64,000 bases of DNA from positions 1 to 64,000 of the forward strand of contig JANQHE010000029.1 of assembly GCA_028282785.1 (NCBI GenBank), read 5' to 3'. Under the pieces are notes generated by a model. That model saw only the letters and a list, made by a program, of their open reading frames with translations. It was not told the DNA's origin and did not search any database. The position numbers and the translations under genes are program-made. The stretch comes from Bacteroidales bacterium. Its GTDB lineage: Bacteria; Bacteroidota; Bacteroidia; Bacteroidales; UBA12077. Positions 34,482 to 43,930 of this stretch are shown here, piece after piece. How positions within the stretch are numbered: position 1 is the first letter of the stretch; each line of letters begins with the position of its first letter.

Positions 34482-36872
34482 ATGATTTCAAATTACTTTA
34501 AAACAGCAATAAGAAATTTTTATCGAAATAAAGCAATAACACTAATTAAAACATTAGGACTTGCATTAGGCTTGGCGGTAATCTTTTTCATTTTAATTTA
34601 TATTACTACCGAAACCAGCTATAACGATTATAATAAAAAGAAAGAAAGAATTTTTCGCATAAACCAAATTGACCTTATACATGGATGGAAAAGCATAAAT
34701 ACACCATTTCCAATGAGAGATGCACTAATAGAAGATTTTCCTATTATAGAAGATGCCACAAGATTATATTCCTTAAATAACGTTAATGTTGAAATTGGTA
34801 ATACAGTATTAAAAGAAAATACGGTAATATGTGTCGATCAAAGTTTTTTTAAAATATTTACCTTAAATAAAATTGCCGGGGACTTTTCCGGTTTTGATTT
34901 TGATATTCATAATGTTGTTATTACCGAATCAACAGCTTTAAAATATTTTGGCAAAACAGATGTATTAAACAAATCATTTAAGATGATAAATGGTAGTGAA
35001 GAATATTTGTTAAATATTACTGCCATAATCGAGGATATTCCGGTGACCTCCACAATAAAAGCGGATTTTATTACTACCACGGAAATTGGACTTAAACAGG
35101 TTAATAAAAACATGATTTGGAGTGATGGAGAGGAGAGAGGTACTGAATTTTACAGGAATAAATGGTCCCAACATTTTGTGGAAACTTACGTGCTATTTGA
35201 AGAAAAGAAGAATGCACTGGATTTCGATTTGAGATTAATGCAGCTTGAGGCGAAGCATGTAAGCGATACAACCCAGAGAGACTATTTTGTACAAAACCTG
35301 GAAGATATTTACCTGCATTCTGAAGATATGTTTGGAAGTGACCGGTTAGGAGATCTAAATTCTATTTATATATTTTCTGCAATTGCTTTTTTGGTTCTTT
35401 TAGTTGCATGTATAAACTATATTATTTTATCAATTTCCCAAATCATAACACGATCAAAAGAAATTGGAATAAGAAAAATAGCCGGAGCATTACGATCCGA
35501 TTTACTAAAACAAATATCTGTCGAGTCGATTATTTTAATAGCTGTTACACTTCCGTTAGCTTTTATTTTAATTGAGCAATTCAGGCCATCGCTTGAACAG
35601 ATATTGAAAAAACAGATTATCTTAACCTATAACCTGAAATTTATACTGGGGTTTATATTCATAATCTGTTTTGTAATTTTTATTCCGGGTATTAACATTG
35701 TTTATTTTTTAAATAGAATATCACCGGTTTCTATATTAAAGAGAGAAAATAAAAACTCCTCACGGAAATTTACTTTCAGGAAAATGCTAATAGTAATGCA
35801 GTTTGTGATTTTTATAGTATTAGTGGTGCTGGCCATTGGAATTAAGATGCAGATAAATTTCTCAACCAGAAGTGAACTGGGTTTTAATCCTGATAATAAA
35901 GTTGTTATTAGTGTTAGTAAGATTGTTCAGAACGGAAAATATAATACGTTGAAAACAGAATTGATGAAAGACCCGAATGTTAAAAATATAAGTGGAGCTA
36001 TGTGGTTACCACCCTCAAACAGTAGAATGAGTTTTAGTCAAACAGATTCAGCATACGGTGATGAACCAATAAAATTAGAAGCTTTGTTTGTTGACCAGGA
36101 TTTTATTGAAAATTTCGAAATAGAATTATTAGAAGGGAAATCATTTAAAGACTATGAAACCAGTGCCGATTGGAAAATTTTAGCAAATGAAACAACAGCC
36201 AGCATGTTAGGAAAAGATAAAATAATTGGAAGAAACATTTGGAATGGCGAGGTAATAGGAGTTGTTAAGGATTTTAAATTTCATTCAGTTCATGAGAAAG
36301 TTCAACCAATGATTTTAGTCGTATCAGAAAGTATGATCCGGGAAATGGTAATTAATTATCGAGTTCCTGTTTCCAAAAATATTCTTGACGGGTTAAATAA
36401 TGAATTACAGGATTTTCAACCAGATATAAACTTTAATCCCCAACTGCTCAATGATAAATTTGATTCTTTATATGAAAAAGAAAATAGATTAGGTACCTTG
36501 GTTGGAATATTTTCCTTTATAGCCATTTTTATTGCAGCAATTGGATTATTAGGAATAACCATGTTTACAACTAAAAAACAAACTAAAAATATTGCAATCC
36601 GAAAAGTAAATGGAGCTTCTATTTTAACTATCTGGAGATTATTAATTAGTGATTATATCCGGTTAATAGTTATTGCGCTGATTATAGCCATTCCGATATC
36701 ATATTATTTATTGGATAAATGGTTGCAAAGCTTTGCTTATCAAGCTGATATCGACTGGTGGATATTTATTATTGCAGGTGGTTTAGCTTTAATTATCTCA
36801 TTATTAACTGTAAGTTGGTATATATTAAATGCTGCACGAAAAAATCCAGTAGATAGTTTACGTTACGAATAA
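34482..36872 (+). CDS. MacB/FtsX-type ABC transporter permease, module 2, first of three
   Basis: 796 residues with the duplicated MacB/FtsX layout: first helix ~20-42, FtsX core from SIYIFSAIAFLVLLVACINYIIL, middle helix ~435-455, final core around KKQTKNIAIRKVNGAS, C-terminal NPVDSLRYE. It is the most divergent of the six: the first extracytoplasmic domain has extra loops and the core motif is TKNIAIRKVNG instead of TKEIGIRKALG. The next permease starts 10 bp downstream, so both share a transcript. Confidence 0.92.
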   Translation: MISNYFKTAIRNFYRNKAITLIKTLGLALGLAVIFFILIYITTETSYNDYNKKKERIFRINQIDLIHGWKSINTPFPMRDALIEDFPIIEDATRLYSLNNVNVEIGNTVLKENTVICVDQSFFKIFTLNKIAGDFSGFDFDIHNVVITESTALKYFGKTDVLNKSFKMINGSEEYLLNITAIIEDIPVTSTIKADFITTTEIGLKQVNKNMIWSDGEERGTEFYRNKWSQHFVETYVLFEEKKNALDFDLRLMQLEAKHVSDTTQRDYFVQNLEDIYLHSEDMFGSDRLGDLNSIYIFSAIAFLVLLVACINYIILSISQIITRSKEIGIRKIAGALRSDLLKQISVESIILIAVTLPLAFILIEQFRPSLEQILKKQIILTYNLKFILGFIFIICFVIFIPGINIVYFLNRISPVSILKRENKNSSRKFTFRKMLIVMQFVIFIVLVVLAIGIKMQINFSTRSELGFNPDNKVVISVSKIVQNGKYNTLKTELMKDPNVKNISGAMWLPPSNSRMSFSQTDSAYGDEPIKLEALFVDQDFIENFEIELLEGKSFKDYETSADWKILANETTASMLGKDKIIGRNIWNGEVIGVVKDFKFHSVHEKVQPMILVVSESMIREMVINYRVPVSKNILDGLNNELQDFQPDINFNPQLLNDKFDSLYEKENRLGTLVGIFSFIAIFIAAIGLLGITMFTTKKQTKNIAIRKVNGASILTIWRLLISDYIRLIVIALIIAIPISYYLLDKWLQSFAYQADIDWWIFIIAGGLALIISLLTVSWYILNAARKNPVDSLRYE

Positions 36873-36882
36873 ATTTAAAGTA

Positions 36883-39210
36883 ATGATATTATATAACATT
36901 AAACTAATCTTTAGGAATTTACTAAAAAATAAGTTATTCTCTATAATCAATATTTTGGGCTTATCGATTGGCTTATCTGCAAGTATTTTAATCTACTTAT
37001 GGATTTCCAATGAACTAAGCTATGATAAATTTCATAATGATTACGAACGTATATACAGAATTTATTTTAGTGAATCAGGTGAATTTCCCATAACCTTAAG
37101 TAATATGCCACCGGGTTTAATTCCTGTAGCTATTGAGGAAATACCTGAAATTGAAAAAGGGTTTCGGTTTGACAGGTATTCGTCGACAATAAAATATGAT
37201 GACAAGATCTTTAAGGAATATTTATATTTTATTGATCCTGATATGTTTGAGGTGTTGTATTTTCCTTTTAAGAAAGGGACCTTAACAGAAGCATTTAAAG
37301 ATGTAAATTCAATAGTTTTAACTCAAAAGTCAGCAAAAAAATATTTTGGCGATTCCAATCCTATTGGAAAAGTTGTATTAGTAGATGGAACAGAAAGTTA
37401 TATTGTTACCGGTGTAATAAATGATATTCCATTGAATTCAAGCATTCAACCGGACTTTATTATCTCAATGAACAACCTAAAAGAATTTGGATACAATTCG
37501 AATGGTTGGAATGATTGGGCTTGGCAAAGCTATGTAAAGATATCAAAAACTGCAGATCCCGAATTAGTAGAAATGAAATTGAATGAAGTTGTGAAAAAAA
37601 ATACTACCCGAAAGGAAGCAACTCTTCATTTGCAGCCTCTAAAAAATAAGTATCTTTATTTTTTAGATGGCAAACCAGCACTTTTGAAAAGCATTTACAT
37701 CTTTTCGTTAATTGCGGTAATTATAATTCTTATAGCTTGCTTCAATTATATGAACCTATCAACAGCAATGCTTATTTCTAAAGCCAAAAACACAGCAATT
37801 CAAAAAATTTTAGGGGCTAGTAGGAAAAAGATTATATGGCAGTTTTTATTTGAATCTATCTCTTTTGCATTTATTTCCATATTTATAGCTTTAATTTTAG
37901 TTGAGTCTGTAAGAAATCCCTTTAGTAATTTAATTAAAAAAAATCTGACAATAGATTATACGGACTTTAATATTATGATCATTGTTATTTCTATTACAGT
38001 ATTTGTTGGAATAATAGCCGGAATTTATCCTGCAATTAAATTATCATCTTTTAAGCCGATTATTGCGCTTAAAGGATTTAATGCGGTAAAATCTGATAAA
38101 AGTAGTTTAAGAAAAGTGCTGGTTATATTACAGTTTACAGTGTCTTCAGTTTTAATAGCTAGTACTTTAATAGTGTCAAAGCAAATGAATTATACCTTAA
38201 ATAAAAATTTAGGTATAGATTATGATAATATAATATATTTTCAAATTAATGATAAACTTAAAGACTCATATGAAATTTTTAAAAGTGATTTATTAGGTTT
38301 ATCTAATATCCAAGCTGTAACCAGGACCTTTCAAATGCCATCATACAATAAATTATCAGTTAATGCTAAATGGCCAGGAATGAGTGAGAATACAAATGTG
38401 CGTATGAATGTTAGTATTGGTGATTATGATTATGTAAAAGTGTTTGGGCTTGAGCCCCTTGAAGGTAGAAATTTTTCGCAGGAATTTACTTCAGACTCTG
38501 TAAACATTCTTATCAATGAAGAAGCAGCTAAGCAAATGTCATTACAGAATCCTGTCGGAACTCCTGCAACTATCTTACATGATGGTGAGATTATTGGAGT
38601 TCTTAAAGATTATCACTTTATGCCACTTAATACAAAAATTGAACCTATTGCAATTGTTATCGATAAATCATTTTATAAGATCTGCGCTGTTAAGCTAAAT
38701 GGAAAAGACTTAAAACGAACATTAAAACATATCGAATCTACTTATAAAAAGTACGTTGACAATTTTCCTTTTGATTATCAATTTATGAAAGATGATTATG
38801 AAGAAATTTATAAGGCAGAAATTCAACTCAAAAAACTTTATAAGTATTTTTCGTTTTTAGCAATTTTCATTGCCTGTTTGGGACTATTTGGTTTATCATC
38901 TTACATAGCAGAAAATAAAACTAAAGAAATAGCCATTCGTAAGGCAAATGGAGCTTCGGTAATGAGTATCATATACTTACTAAATAAAGAGTTTTTAAAA
39001 TGGGTTTTAATTGCAGTTATTTTAGGTGTTCCTTTTACTTATTTTTGGATGCAAAAATGGTTACAAAACTTTGTTTATCATATTAGTATTGGATCTTTTG
39101 AGTTTATTATTTCTGCAATTATTTCTTTATTTATTGCTTTTGTAACAATTGCTTTCCATGCTTATAAGGCCGCAAATCGAAATCCTGTTGAAAGTTTACG
39201 GTACGAATAA
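36883..39210 (+). CDS. MacB/FtsX-type ABC transporter permease, module 2, second of three
   Basis: 775 residues. Same layout: N-terminal helix in FSIINILGLSIGLSASILIYLW, FtsX core after LIAVIIILIACFNYMNLSTA, middle helix ~425-445, final core NKTKEIAIRKANGASV, C-terminal NPVESLRYE. Follows the first permease by 10 bp with no promoter-like element between, so co-transcribed. Without a visible ATPase the two may form a heterodimer energised by an ATPase encoded elsewhere, as happens with MacB-like complexes in this phylum; this is inference. Confidence 0.92.
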   Translation: MILYNIKLIFRNLLKNKLFSIINILGLSIGLSASILIYLWISNELSYDKFHNDYERIYRIYFSESGEFPITLSNMPPGLIPVAIEEIPEIEKGFRFDRYSSTIKYDDKIFKEYLYFIDPDMFEVLYFPFKKGTLTEAFKDVNSIVLTQKSAKKYFGDSNPIGKVVLVDGTESYIVTGVINDIPLNSSIQPDFIISMNNLKEFGYNSNGWNDWAWQSYVKISKTADPELVEMKLNEVVKKNTTRKEATLHLQPLKNKYLYFLDGKPALLKSIYIFSLIAVIIILIACFNYMNLSTAMLISKAKNTAIQKILGASRKKIIWQFLFESISFAFISIFIALILVESVRNPFSNLIKKNLTIDYTDFNIMIIVISITVFVGIIAGIYPAIKLSSFKPIIALKGFNAVKSDKSSLRKVLVILQFTVSSVLIASTLIVSKQMNYTLNKNLGIDYDNIIYFQINDKLKDSYEIFKSDLLGLSNIQAVTRTFQMPSYNKLSVNAKWPGMSENTNVRMNVSIGDYDYVKVFGLEPLEGRNFSQEFTSDSVNILINEEAAKQMSLQNPVGTPATILHDGEIIGVLKDYHFMPLNTKIEPIAIVIDKSFYKICAVKLNGKDLKRTLKHIESTYKKYVDNFPFDYQFMKDDYEEIYKAEIQLKKLYKYFSFLAIFIACLGLFGLSSYIAENKTKEIAIRKANGASVMSIIYLLNKEFLKWVLIAVILGVPFTYFWMQKWLQNFVYHISIGSFEFIISAIISLFIAFVTIAFHAYKAANRNPVESLRYE

Positions 39211-39235
39211 ATGAGCGTTCATTTTCAGTTCTTAT

Positions 39236-39252
39236 TGTTGGATTTTACAACA
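39236..39252. promoter_or_regulatory. Dyad TGTTG-N7-CAACA upstream of third permease
   Basis: Same arms and same 7-bp spacer (GATTTTA, versus GAATTTG in the first copy) as 34360-34376. About 65 bp upstream of the -24-like element at 39307. Confidence 0.65.
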
Positions 39253-39306
39253 CTTGACAATTCTTCGTTATTTTATAAATATCAGGAATACAATAAATTA
39301 TAATTA

Positions 39307-39322
39307 TGGCATGCGATTTGGC
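39307..39322 (+). promoter_or_regulatory. Sigma-54-like element before third permease
   Basis: TGGCATGCGATTTGGC: TGGCAtG-N4-TTGg, differing from consensus at the -12 C. The leader to the ATG is about 35 bp. Confidence 0.45.
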
Positions 39323-39356
39323 TACTGCAATTACAAAATGTTAAAACAAACTCGGC

Positions 39357-41777
39357 ATGTTAAAAAATTTTTTCAAAATTGCTTTTCGCAATCTATGGCG
39401 AAATAAACTAAATACTTTTATAAATGTTATAGGGTTGTCAGTTGGTATTGCCAGTTGTATTCTAATTACCCTTCATGTAACCGATGAATTTTCGTACGAT
39501 CGATTTTTAGAAAATTCGGACCGGATATATCGTGTAGCTTTAAACAGAATATACCCCGAAAATACAATTAGTTATGCTATTATACCTCATTCTTACGGGC
39601 CAACGATCAAAGAAGATATCCCGGAAGTAGAAGACCAGTGCAGAATTCTGGACATAAGAAATGAATTTATTTTAAGATATGAAGATAAAAGGTTTAAAGA
39701 AAATAAATTCATTTTAGCCGACACCAACTTTTTTGAGTTCTTTTCGATTGAATTACTAATTGGCGATCCCAAAACTGTTTTAAGTAATCCAATGGCAATT
39801 GTTATGACCGAAAGTATGGCGAAAAAATATTTTGGAAATGAAGATCCACTGGGAAAAACTCTTAACGGGGTTTTTGGCGAGATAGAAGTAGCTGGGATTT
39901 GTGCCGATTTTCCTGAAAATTCGCATATGGAATTTGATTTTGTAGGTTCTTTATTTATCAACGATTTTATAAGAACAATCAATTATGTTTCTTTTTCTAC
40001 GTGTATCTATATACGGTTACAGGAAGGTATAGATCCGATGCTGGTCGAAGGGAAATTCCCGGACCTGGTGAAGCATTACGCTTCCGGACAAATTGAACAA
40101 AGCATGGGAGTAACTTATGAAGAATATACAAAAGCCGGAAATGGATATGATTATTTTCTTCAACCTTTAACAAGTATTCATTTGCATTCAAAGTTAGAGG
40201 CAGAAATTAAGCCAAATGGAGATATTAGGTATGTTATTATTTTTATTTCCATCGCAATATTTATTTTATTAATAGCTTGCATAAATTTTATCAATCTATC
40301 CACTGCTCAAGCTACTGAACGTGCTAAGGAAGTAGGAATTAGAAAGGTAGTAGGAAGTGAAAGAAGATTTTTAGTTCGACAGTTTCTATTTGAATCCATT
40401 TTAGTTAGTTTTTTTAGTTTGTGGATATCATTAATTATTGTTGAGTTATTTTTACCTGTATTTAATAATTTGGCATATAAAAACTTGAGTATTAATTATT
40501 TTGGTAATTTAAATATTATACCAACATTATTGTTAGTAAGTATTTTGGTTGGGTTGATAGCAGGAATTTATCCGTCTTTCTTTCTATCATCGTACAAGCC
40601 GGTTGAAGTTTTGAAAGGAAAATTTGGCTCGTCTAAAAGAGGAAGAGTATTGAGGTATTTATTAGTTGTTTTTCAATTTACTATTTCAATAGGGTTAATC
40701 GCATTTGCCTTGTTAGTTAATAACCAGTTAAGATATATACTAAAAAAAGATCTTGGTTTTGAAAAAGAACAGGTTGTAGTTATTGATCGTTTGTTCTCTT
40801 TACAGGAAAATGTGCCTGTTTTTGTCGAAGAGGTTAAAAAAATAACTAATGTTCATACTGCATCAATTTCGGGCTCAGATGTACAAGGTGGTTACTACTT
40901 TGGAGCTATGTTGCAAAAAGAAGGTGAATCAGATATTTTAACAACGCGCGGATTAATGGTTGATGATCATTTTATCAATACAATGAACATGAAATTAATT
41001 AATGGTCGGGATTTTTCTGAGGATTTTAAAGATTCATTAAATGTTATTGTAAATGAAGCTTTTGTAAAAGAATTTGATTTTAAGGACCCTATTGGAGCCC
41101 GTTTCCGATTTAGAATAAATGATAATATACCTTTTTCGGATTATACTATTATTGGAATAGTAAATGATTATCATTATAACTCATTACATCAACCTATACA
41201 ATCATTTATAATTTTTAACAATGAAGGTTTTGAAGGAGGACGTGCACTTTTGAATGTAAAACTTAAAAGTGGAAAAATTAAAGAAACAATCAAAGAAATT
41301 GAAAAAAAATGGAGTGAATTTAGTAATGAATCATTGTTTTCATATTATTTCTTAGATACGCGATTAAAGCGTTTATATACTATGGAACAGAATTCAATGA
41401 AAATGTTTAGCATTTTTTCAATTCTTGCCATAATTATTGCTTGTATAGGATTACTGGGACTTGCATCTTATATGGCAATACAACGAACAAAGGAAATTGG
41501 TATAAGAAAAGCATTGGGAGCTTCAGTGTCCAATATCATTTTAATTTTAAGTTACGATTTTACAAAATGGGTTGTTTTTGCAAATATCATTGCCTGGCCT
41601 GTAGCCTATTTTTTAATGAATAACTGGTTAAAGAATTTTGCTTATAAAACTGATATCGGAATTTGGATATTTGTATTTTCAGGAGGCCTTGCTCTGTTTA
41701 TAGCACTTGCAACCATAATTTACATGGCATTTAGTGCAGCTCGGAAAAGTCCGGTGGACAGCTTACGTTATGAGTAA
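39357..41777 (+). CDS. MacB/FtsX-type ABC transporter permease, module 2, third of three
   Basis: 806 residues, duplicated MacB/FtsX layout: first helix in LNTFINVIGLSVGIASCILITL, FtsX core after FISIAIFILLIACINFINLSTAQA, middle helix ~440-460, final core QRTKEIGIRKALGASV, C-terminal SPVDSLRYE. Closest in motifs to the permeases at 314 and 28793 rather than to its two immediate neighbours. It has its own dyad and -24-like element, so it is a separate transcription unit, possibly under the same activator. Confidence 0.92.
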   Translation: MLKNFFKIAFRNLWRNKLNTFINVIGLSVGIASCILITLHVTDEFSYDRFLENSDRIYRVALNRIYPENTISYAIIPHSYGPTIKEDIPEVEDQCRILDIRNEFILRYEDKRFKENKFILADTNFFEFFSIELLIGDPKTVLSNPMAIVMTESMAKKYFGNEDPLGKTLNGVFGEIEVAGICADFPENSHMEFDFVGSLFINDFIRTINYVSFSTCIYIRLQEGIDPMLVEGKFPDLVKHYASGQIEQSMGVTYEEYTKAGNGYDYFLQPLTSIHLHSKLEAEIKPNGDIRYVIIFISIAIFILLIACINFINLSTAQATERAKEVGIRKVVGSERRFLVRQFLFESILVSFFSLWISLIIVELFLPVFNNLAYKNLSINYFGNLNIIPTLLLVSILVGLIAGIYPSFFLSSYKPVEVLKGKFGSSKRGRVLRYLLVVFQFTISIGLIAFALLVNNQLRYILKKDLGFEKEQVVVIDRLFSLQENVPVFVEEVKKITNVHTASISGSDVQGGYYFGAMLQKEGESDILTTRGLMVDDHFINTMNMKLINGRDFSEDFKDSLNVIVNEAFVKEFDFKDPIGARFRFRINDNIPFSDYTIIGIVNDYHYNSLHQPIQSFIIFNNEGFEGGRALLNVKLKSGKIKETIKEIEKKWSEFSNESLFSYYFLDTRLKRLYTMEQNSMKMFSIFSILAIIIACIGLLGLASYMAIQRTKEIGIRKALGASVSNIILILSYDFTKWVVFANIIAWPVAYFLMNNWLKNFAYKTDIGIWIFVFSGGLALFIALATIIYMAFSAARKSPVDSLRYE

Positions 41778-41928
41778 TAACCGAAAATTAAAACTAAAAA
41801 CAAGAAAAAAAGAATCTGTTCAATAAATGAATAGTTTTTACGAATAATCATTTTAATAAATCTAAATACAACGGTTTCCTAATAAAATCTTAGTTTTGTG
41901 ATATTATGCTCGTAAAACAATTTAAGCT

Positions 41929-42135
41929 ATGAGATTTTTGGTTTGTCCTCAATGCGGAATCATGAATTTTTATGTAAAGAATGAGAAGGGAGAAAGATTG
42001 AATGTAAAAGTATCAAGAGAGTTGGAAATTATATTACAGGATAAAACACAAAAACTTGAAGGATATGATTTAGATGTTGTTTATTGCTTAGGTTGTTCGT
42101 GGAGCGGACCTGTCAATAAACTTAAGAAATATTAA
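41929..42135 (+). CDS. Small protein with two CxxC pairs, probably zinc-binding
   Basis: 68 residues. CPQCG at residues 6-10 and CLGC at 53-56 bracket a lysine-rich middle (VKNEKGERLNVKVSRELEI), consistent with a single zinc ribbon or knuckle. No family recognised. Start is the first ATG after a promoter-like AT-rich stretch; a strong hairpin follows the stop. Probably a cytosolic adaptor or nucleic-acid-binding protein, unproven. Confidence 0.7.
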   Translation: MRFLVCPQCGIMNFYVKNEKGERLNVKVSRELEIILQDKTQKLEGYDLDVVYCLGCSWSGPVNKLKKY

Positions 42136-42140
42136 ATTTG

Positions 42141-42168
42141 AAAAAGCGGTTTTTTAAAACCGCTTTTT
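42141..42168. terminator. Bidirectional terminator
   Basis: AAAAGCGGTTTT / AAAACCGCTTTT stem with A- and T-runs on both sides, between two convergent genes. Confidence 0.88.
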
Positions 42169-42183
42169 ATTTCCGTATAATTA

Positions 42184-43668
42184 TTATTTAGAGTATTGAT
42201 CTATAACCTGACTAATGCCATATTGACAAACCTTACAATGTTCAGTATGGCGGGTAAACATAATACAATCCAACTGAGACCTGTATAAACCATATTGGTT
42301 GTATTTTGCTCCTTCGAATGCACCAATCTTATCTTTATATTTTTCTGCTGCAAAGAAAGTATCTTGCTTATAATGTGCATTCATAAAGAATTCTTCCATT
42401 ACCGATTCTTCAACTCGTTGTGCTCTTAGTTCTTTTCGTTCCTTTTGAACTGCATAGCTAAACTTATCAAACTCTTCTTTGTTCCAGGGCGTAGGAACAG
42501 GAGTTTCTTCTTCTACTAAATGTTTCCATTTTAAATTTTCTTTATCTAGAAGTGCTGTAACATTAACTTCGTAAGGTTCAACATCTATTGTAGGAGCTTC
42601 ATATGCAGTGGATGAGGAATAATATTCATCAGCCAGGTCAGCCAAATGGTGACCCATTTCATGAATCATTAAGTATTCAGCAAATTTGTTATCAACGGCT
42701 AAAGTAGTATATAATTTGTATATACCTCCACCACCATATGTTTGTTCGTTAACTAATATGGATGTAAATTCATATGGAGCAGCCGATGCAATATTGCGAA
42801 TGGTTCTATTATCATAACTTAAAACATAGCGTTCAGAATCAAAACTGCTATAATGAGCAGAAAGAGCTGTGCGTTTGTGAACTTCAGGATGTGGTCTTAA
42901 AATACCTGATACCTGAGATGGGGTTTTAACGGCCCAAACATTGATATCATTTTTACGAGATTTATATGGTTCGGCATTTAATAAATACTCTGTCATTCTT
43001 TTTGCATCTGAGATGAATTTATCCATTTCTTCTTTAGTATATCCATCCCCAAGAAGAACTATATCTAATTTTTCGTTAGGATTTCCACTTTCATGTATTG
43101 CAACTACTTCTTCAGTATGGTTAATATCCGCCGGATTTACTTGTCTTGATAATGGATCAATATTATAGGTCCAGATCGGTTGGAACTTGTTCTGACCATT
43201 TCTTTTACTAATTCTTACCGTAACAGGTTTTAGAGGCCATGGAAATCGAACCGATTCATGGAAAGTTCCCCATTCTTTTTGAGCTTCTGGAGTGGTTTGC
43301 CATTCACCAAAAATGCTTGAGTATCCACGAGAATAAAGTAGTGTCTTAGTTTCTTGATCTATAACTTCCAAAAAGAAATAACCCAGTTCCAATTCATCAA
43401 CTAACAATGTTTTGCTTCCATACCATTTACCGTCAGATAAAATCTTATCCGCAGCAAAATGTTCCGTTTCGGAATTACCGGTGTGGAAATAATCCAGACG
43501 CATCGTTTTATTTTTGAAGTAATCATCAAAATTTACATTTCCATTATTAATAACTTCAATTGATTCAACTACTTCTGATGCATGTTTTTCTTTTGTTTGT
43601 TCGTTTTTAACAGGCGTACAAGCAAATAAAATTGCTAGTCCAAAAATCAACGGTAATATATTTTTCAT
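42184..43668 (-). CDS. M64-family (IgA-peptidase-like) metallopeptidase lipoprotein
   Basis: 494 residues from the ATG that starts a lipoprotein signal (MKNILPLIFGLAILFACTP, Cys at 17); an earlier ATG would bury the signal. An N-terminal beta domain (~50-185) is followed by the peptidase domain from ~200 (KLDIVLLGDGYTKEEMDKF) with zinc motif HEMGHHLADLADEY (H at ~336), the extended HExxHxxxxLxDEY of M64. A C-terminal Cys cluster (HCKVCQ) may form a disulfide. Gut relatives cleave IgA; in free-living species the substrate is unknown. Probably surface-exposed. Monocistronic. Confidence 0.9.
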   Translation of the reverse strand: MKNILPLIFGLAILFACTPVKNEQTKEKHASEVVESIEVINNGNVNFDDYFKNKTMRLDYFHTGNSETEHFAADKILSDGKWYGSKTLLVDELELGYFFLEVIDQETKTLLYSRGYSSIFGEWQTTPEAQKEWGTFHESVRFPWPLKPVTVRISKRNGQNKFQPIWTYNIDPLSRQVNPADINHTEEVVAIHESGNPNEKLDIVLLGDGYTKEEMDKFISDAKRMTEYLLNAEPYKSRKNDINVWAVKTPSQVSGILRPHPEVHKRTALSAHYSSFDSERYVLSYDNRTIRNIASAAPYEFTSILVNEQTYGGGGIYKLYTTLAVDNKFAEYLMIHEMGHHLADLADEYYSSSTAYEAPTIDVEPYEVNVTALLDKENLKWKHLVEEETPVPTPWNKEEFDKFSYAVQKERKELRAQRVEESVMEEFFMNAHYKQDTFFAAEKYKDKIGAFEGAKYNQYGLYRSQLDCIMFTRHTEHCKVCQYGISQVIDQYSK

Positions 43669-43930
43669 AAGGTTTAAAATTGTGGCATACCTGTAATTTT
43701 GATTCACAAATTACTATATTCAGATTTGTATCTCAATAATTATTACAGGCATTGCCTGTTTCATGGTTAAATATTTAATAGGTTTTGATGCAAAGGTTGC
43801 AAAGTACCAATAAAAATTATTATCACAAAGTTCACAAAGAACTATTTGCAAATCTGAAATCTTGAATTTGAAACCTGAAACCTTATAGCTTTTTATTATC
43901 TTAGTGCTCATCGGAATAAAAATACCTGTT

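Noticed and set aside
43669-43930. Possible small gene between the M64 peptidase and the symporter
   Set aside because: A minus-strand frame exists, but the region is repeat-derived (CACAAAG-type) and without a start context.
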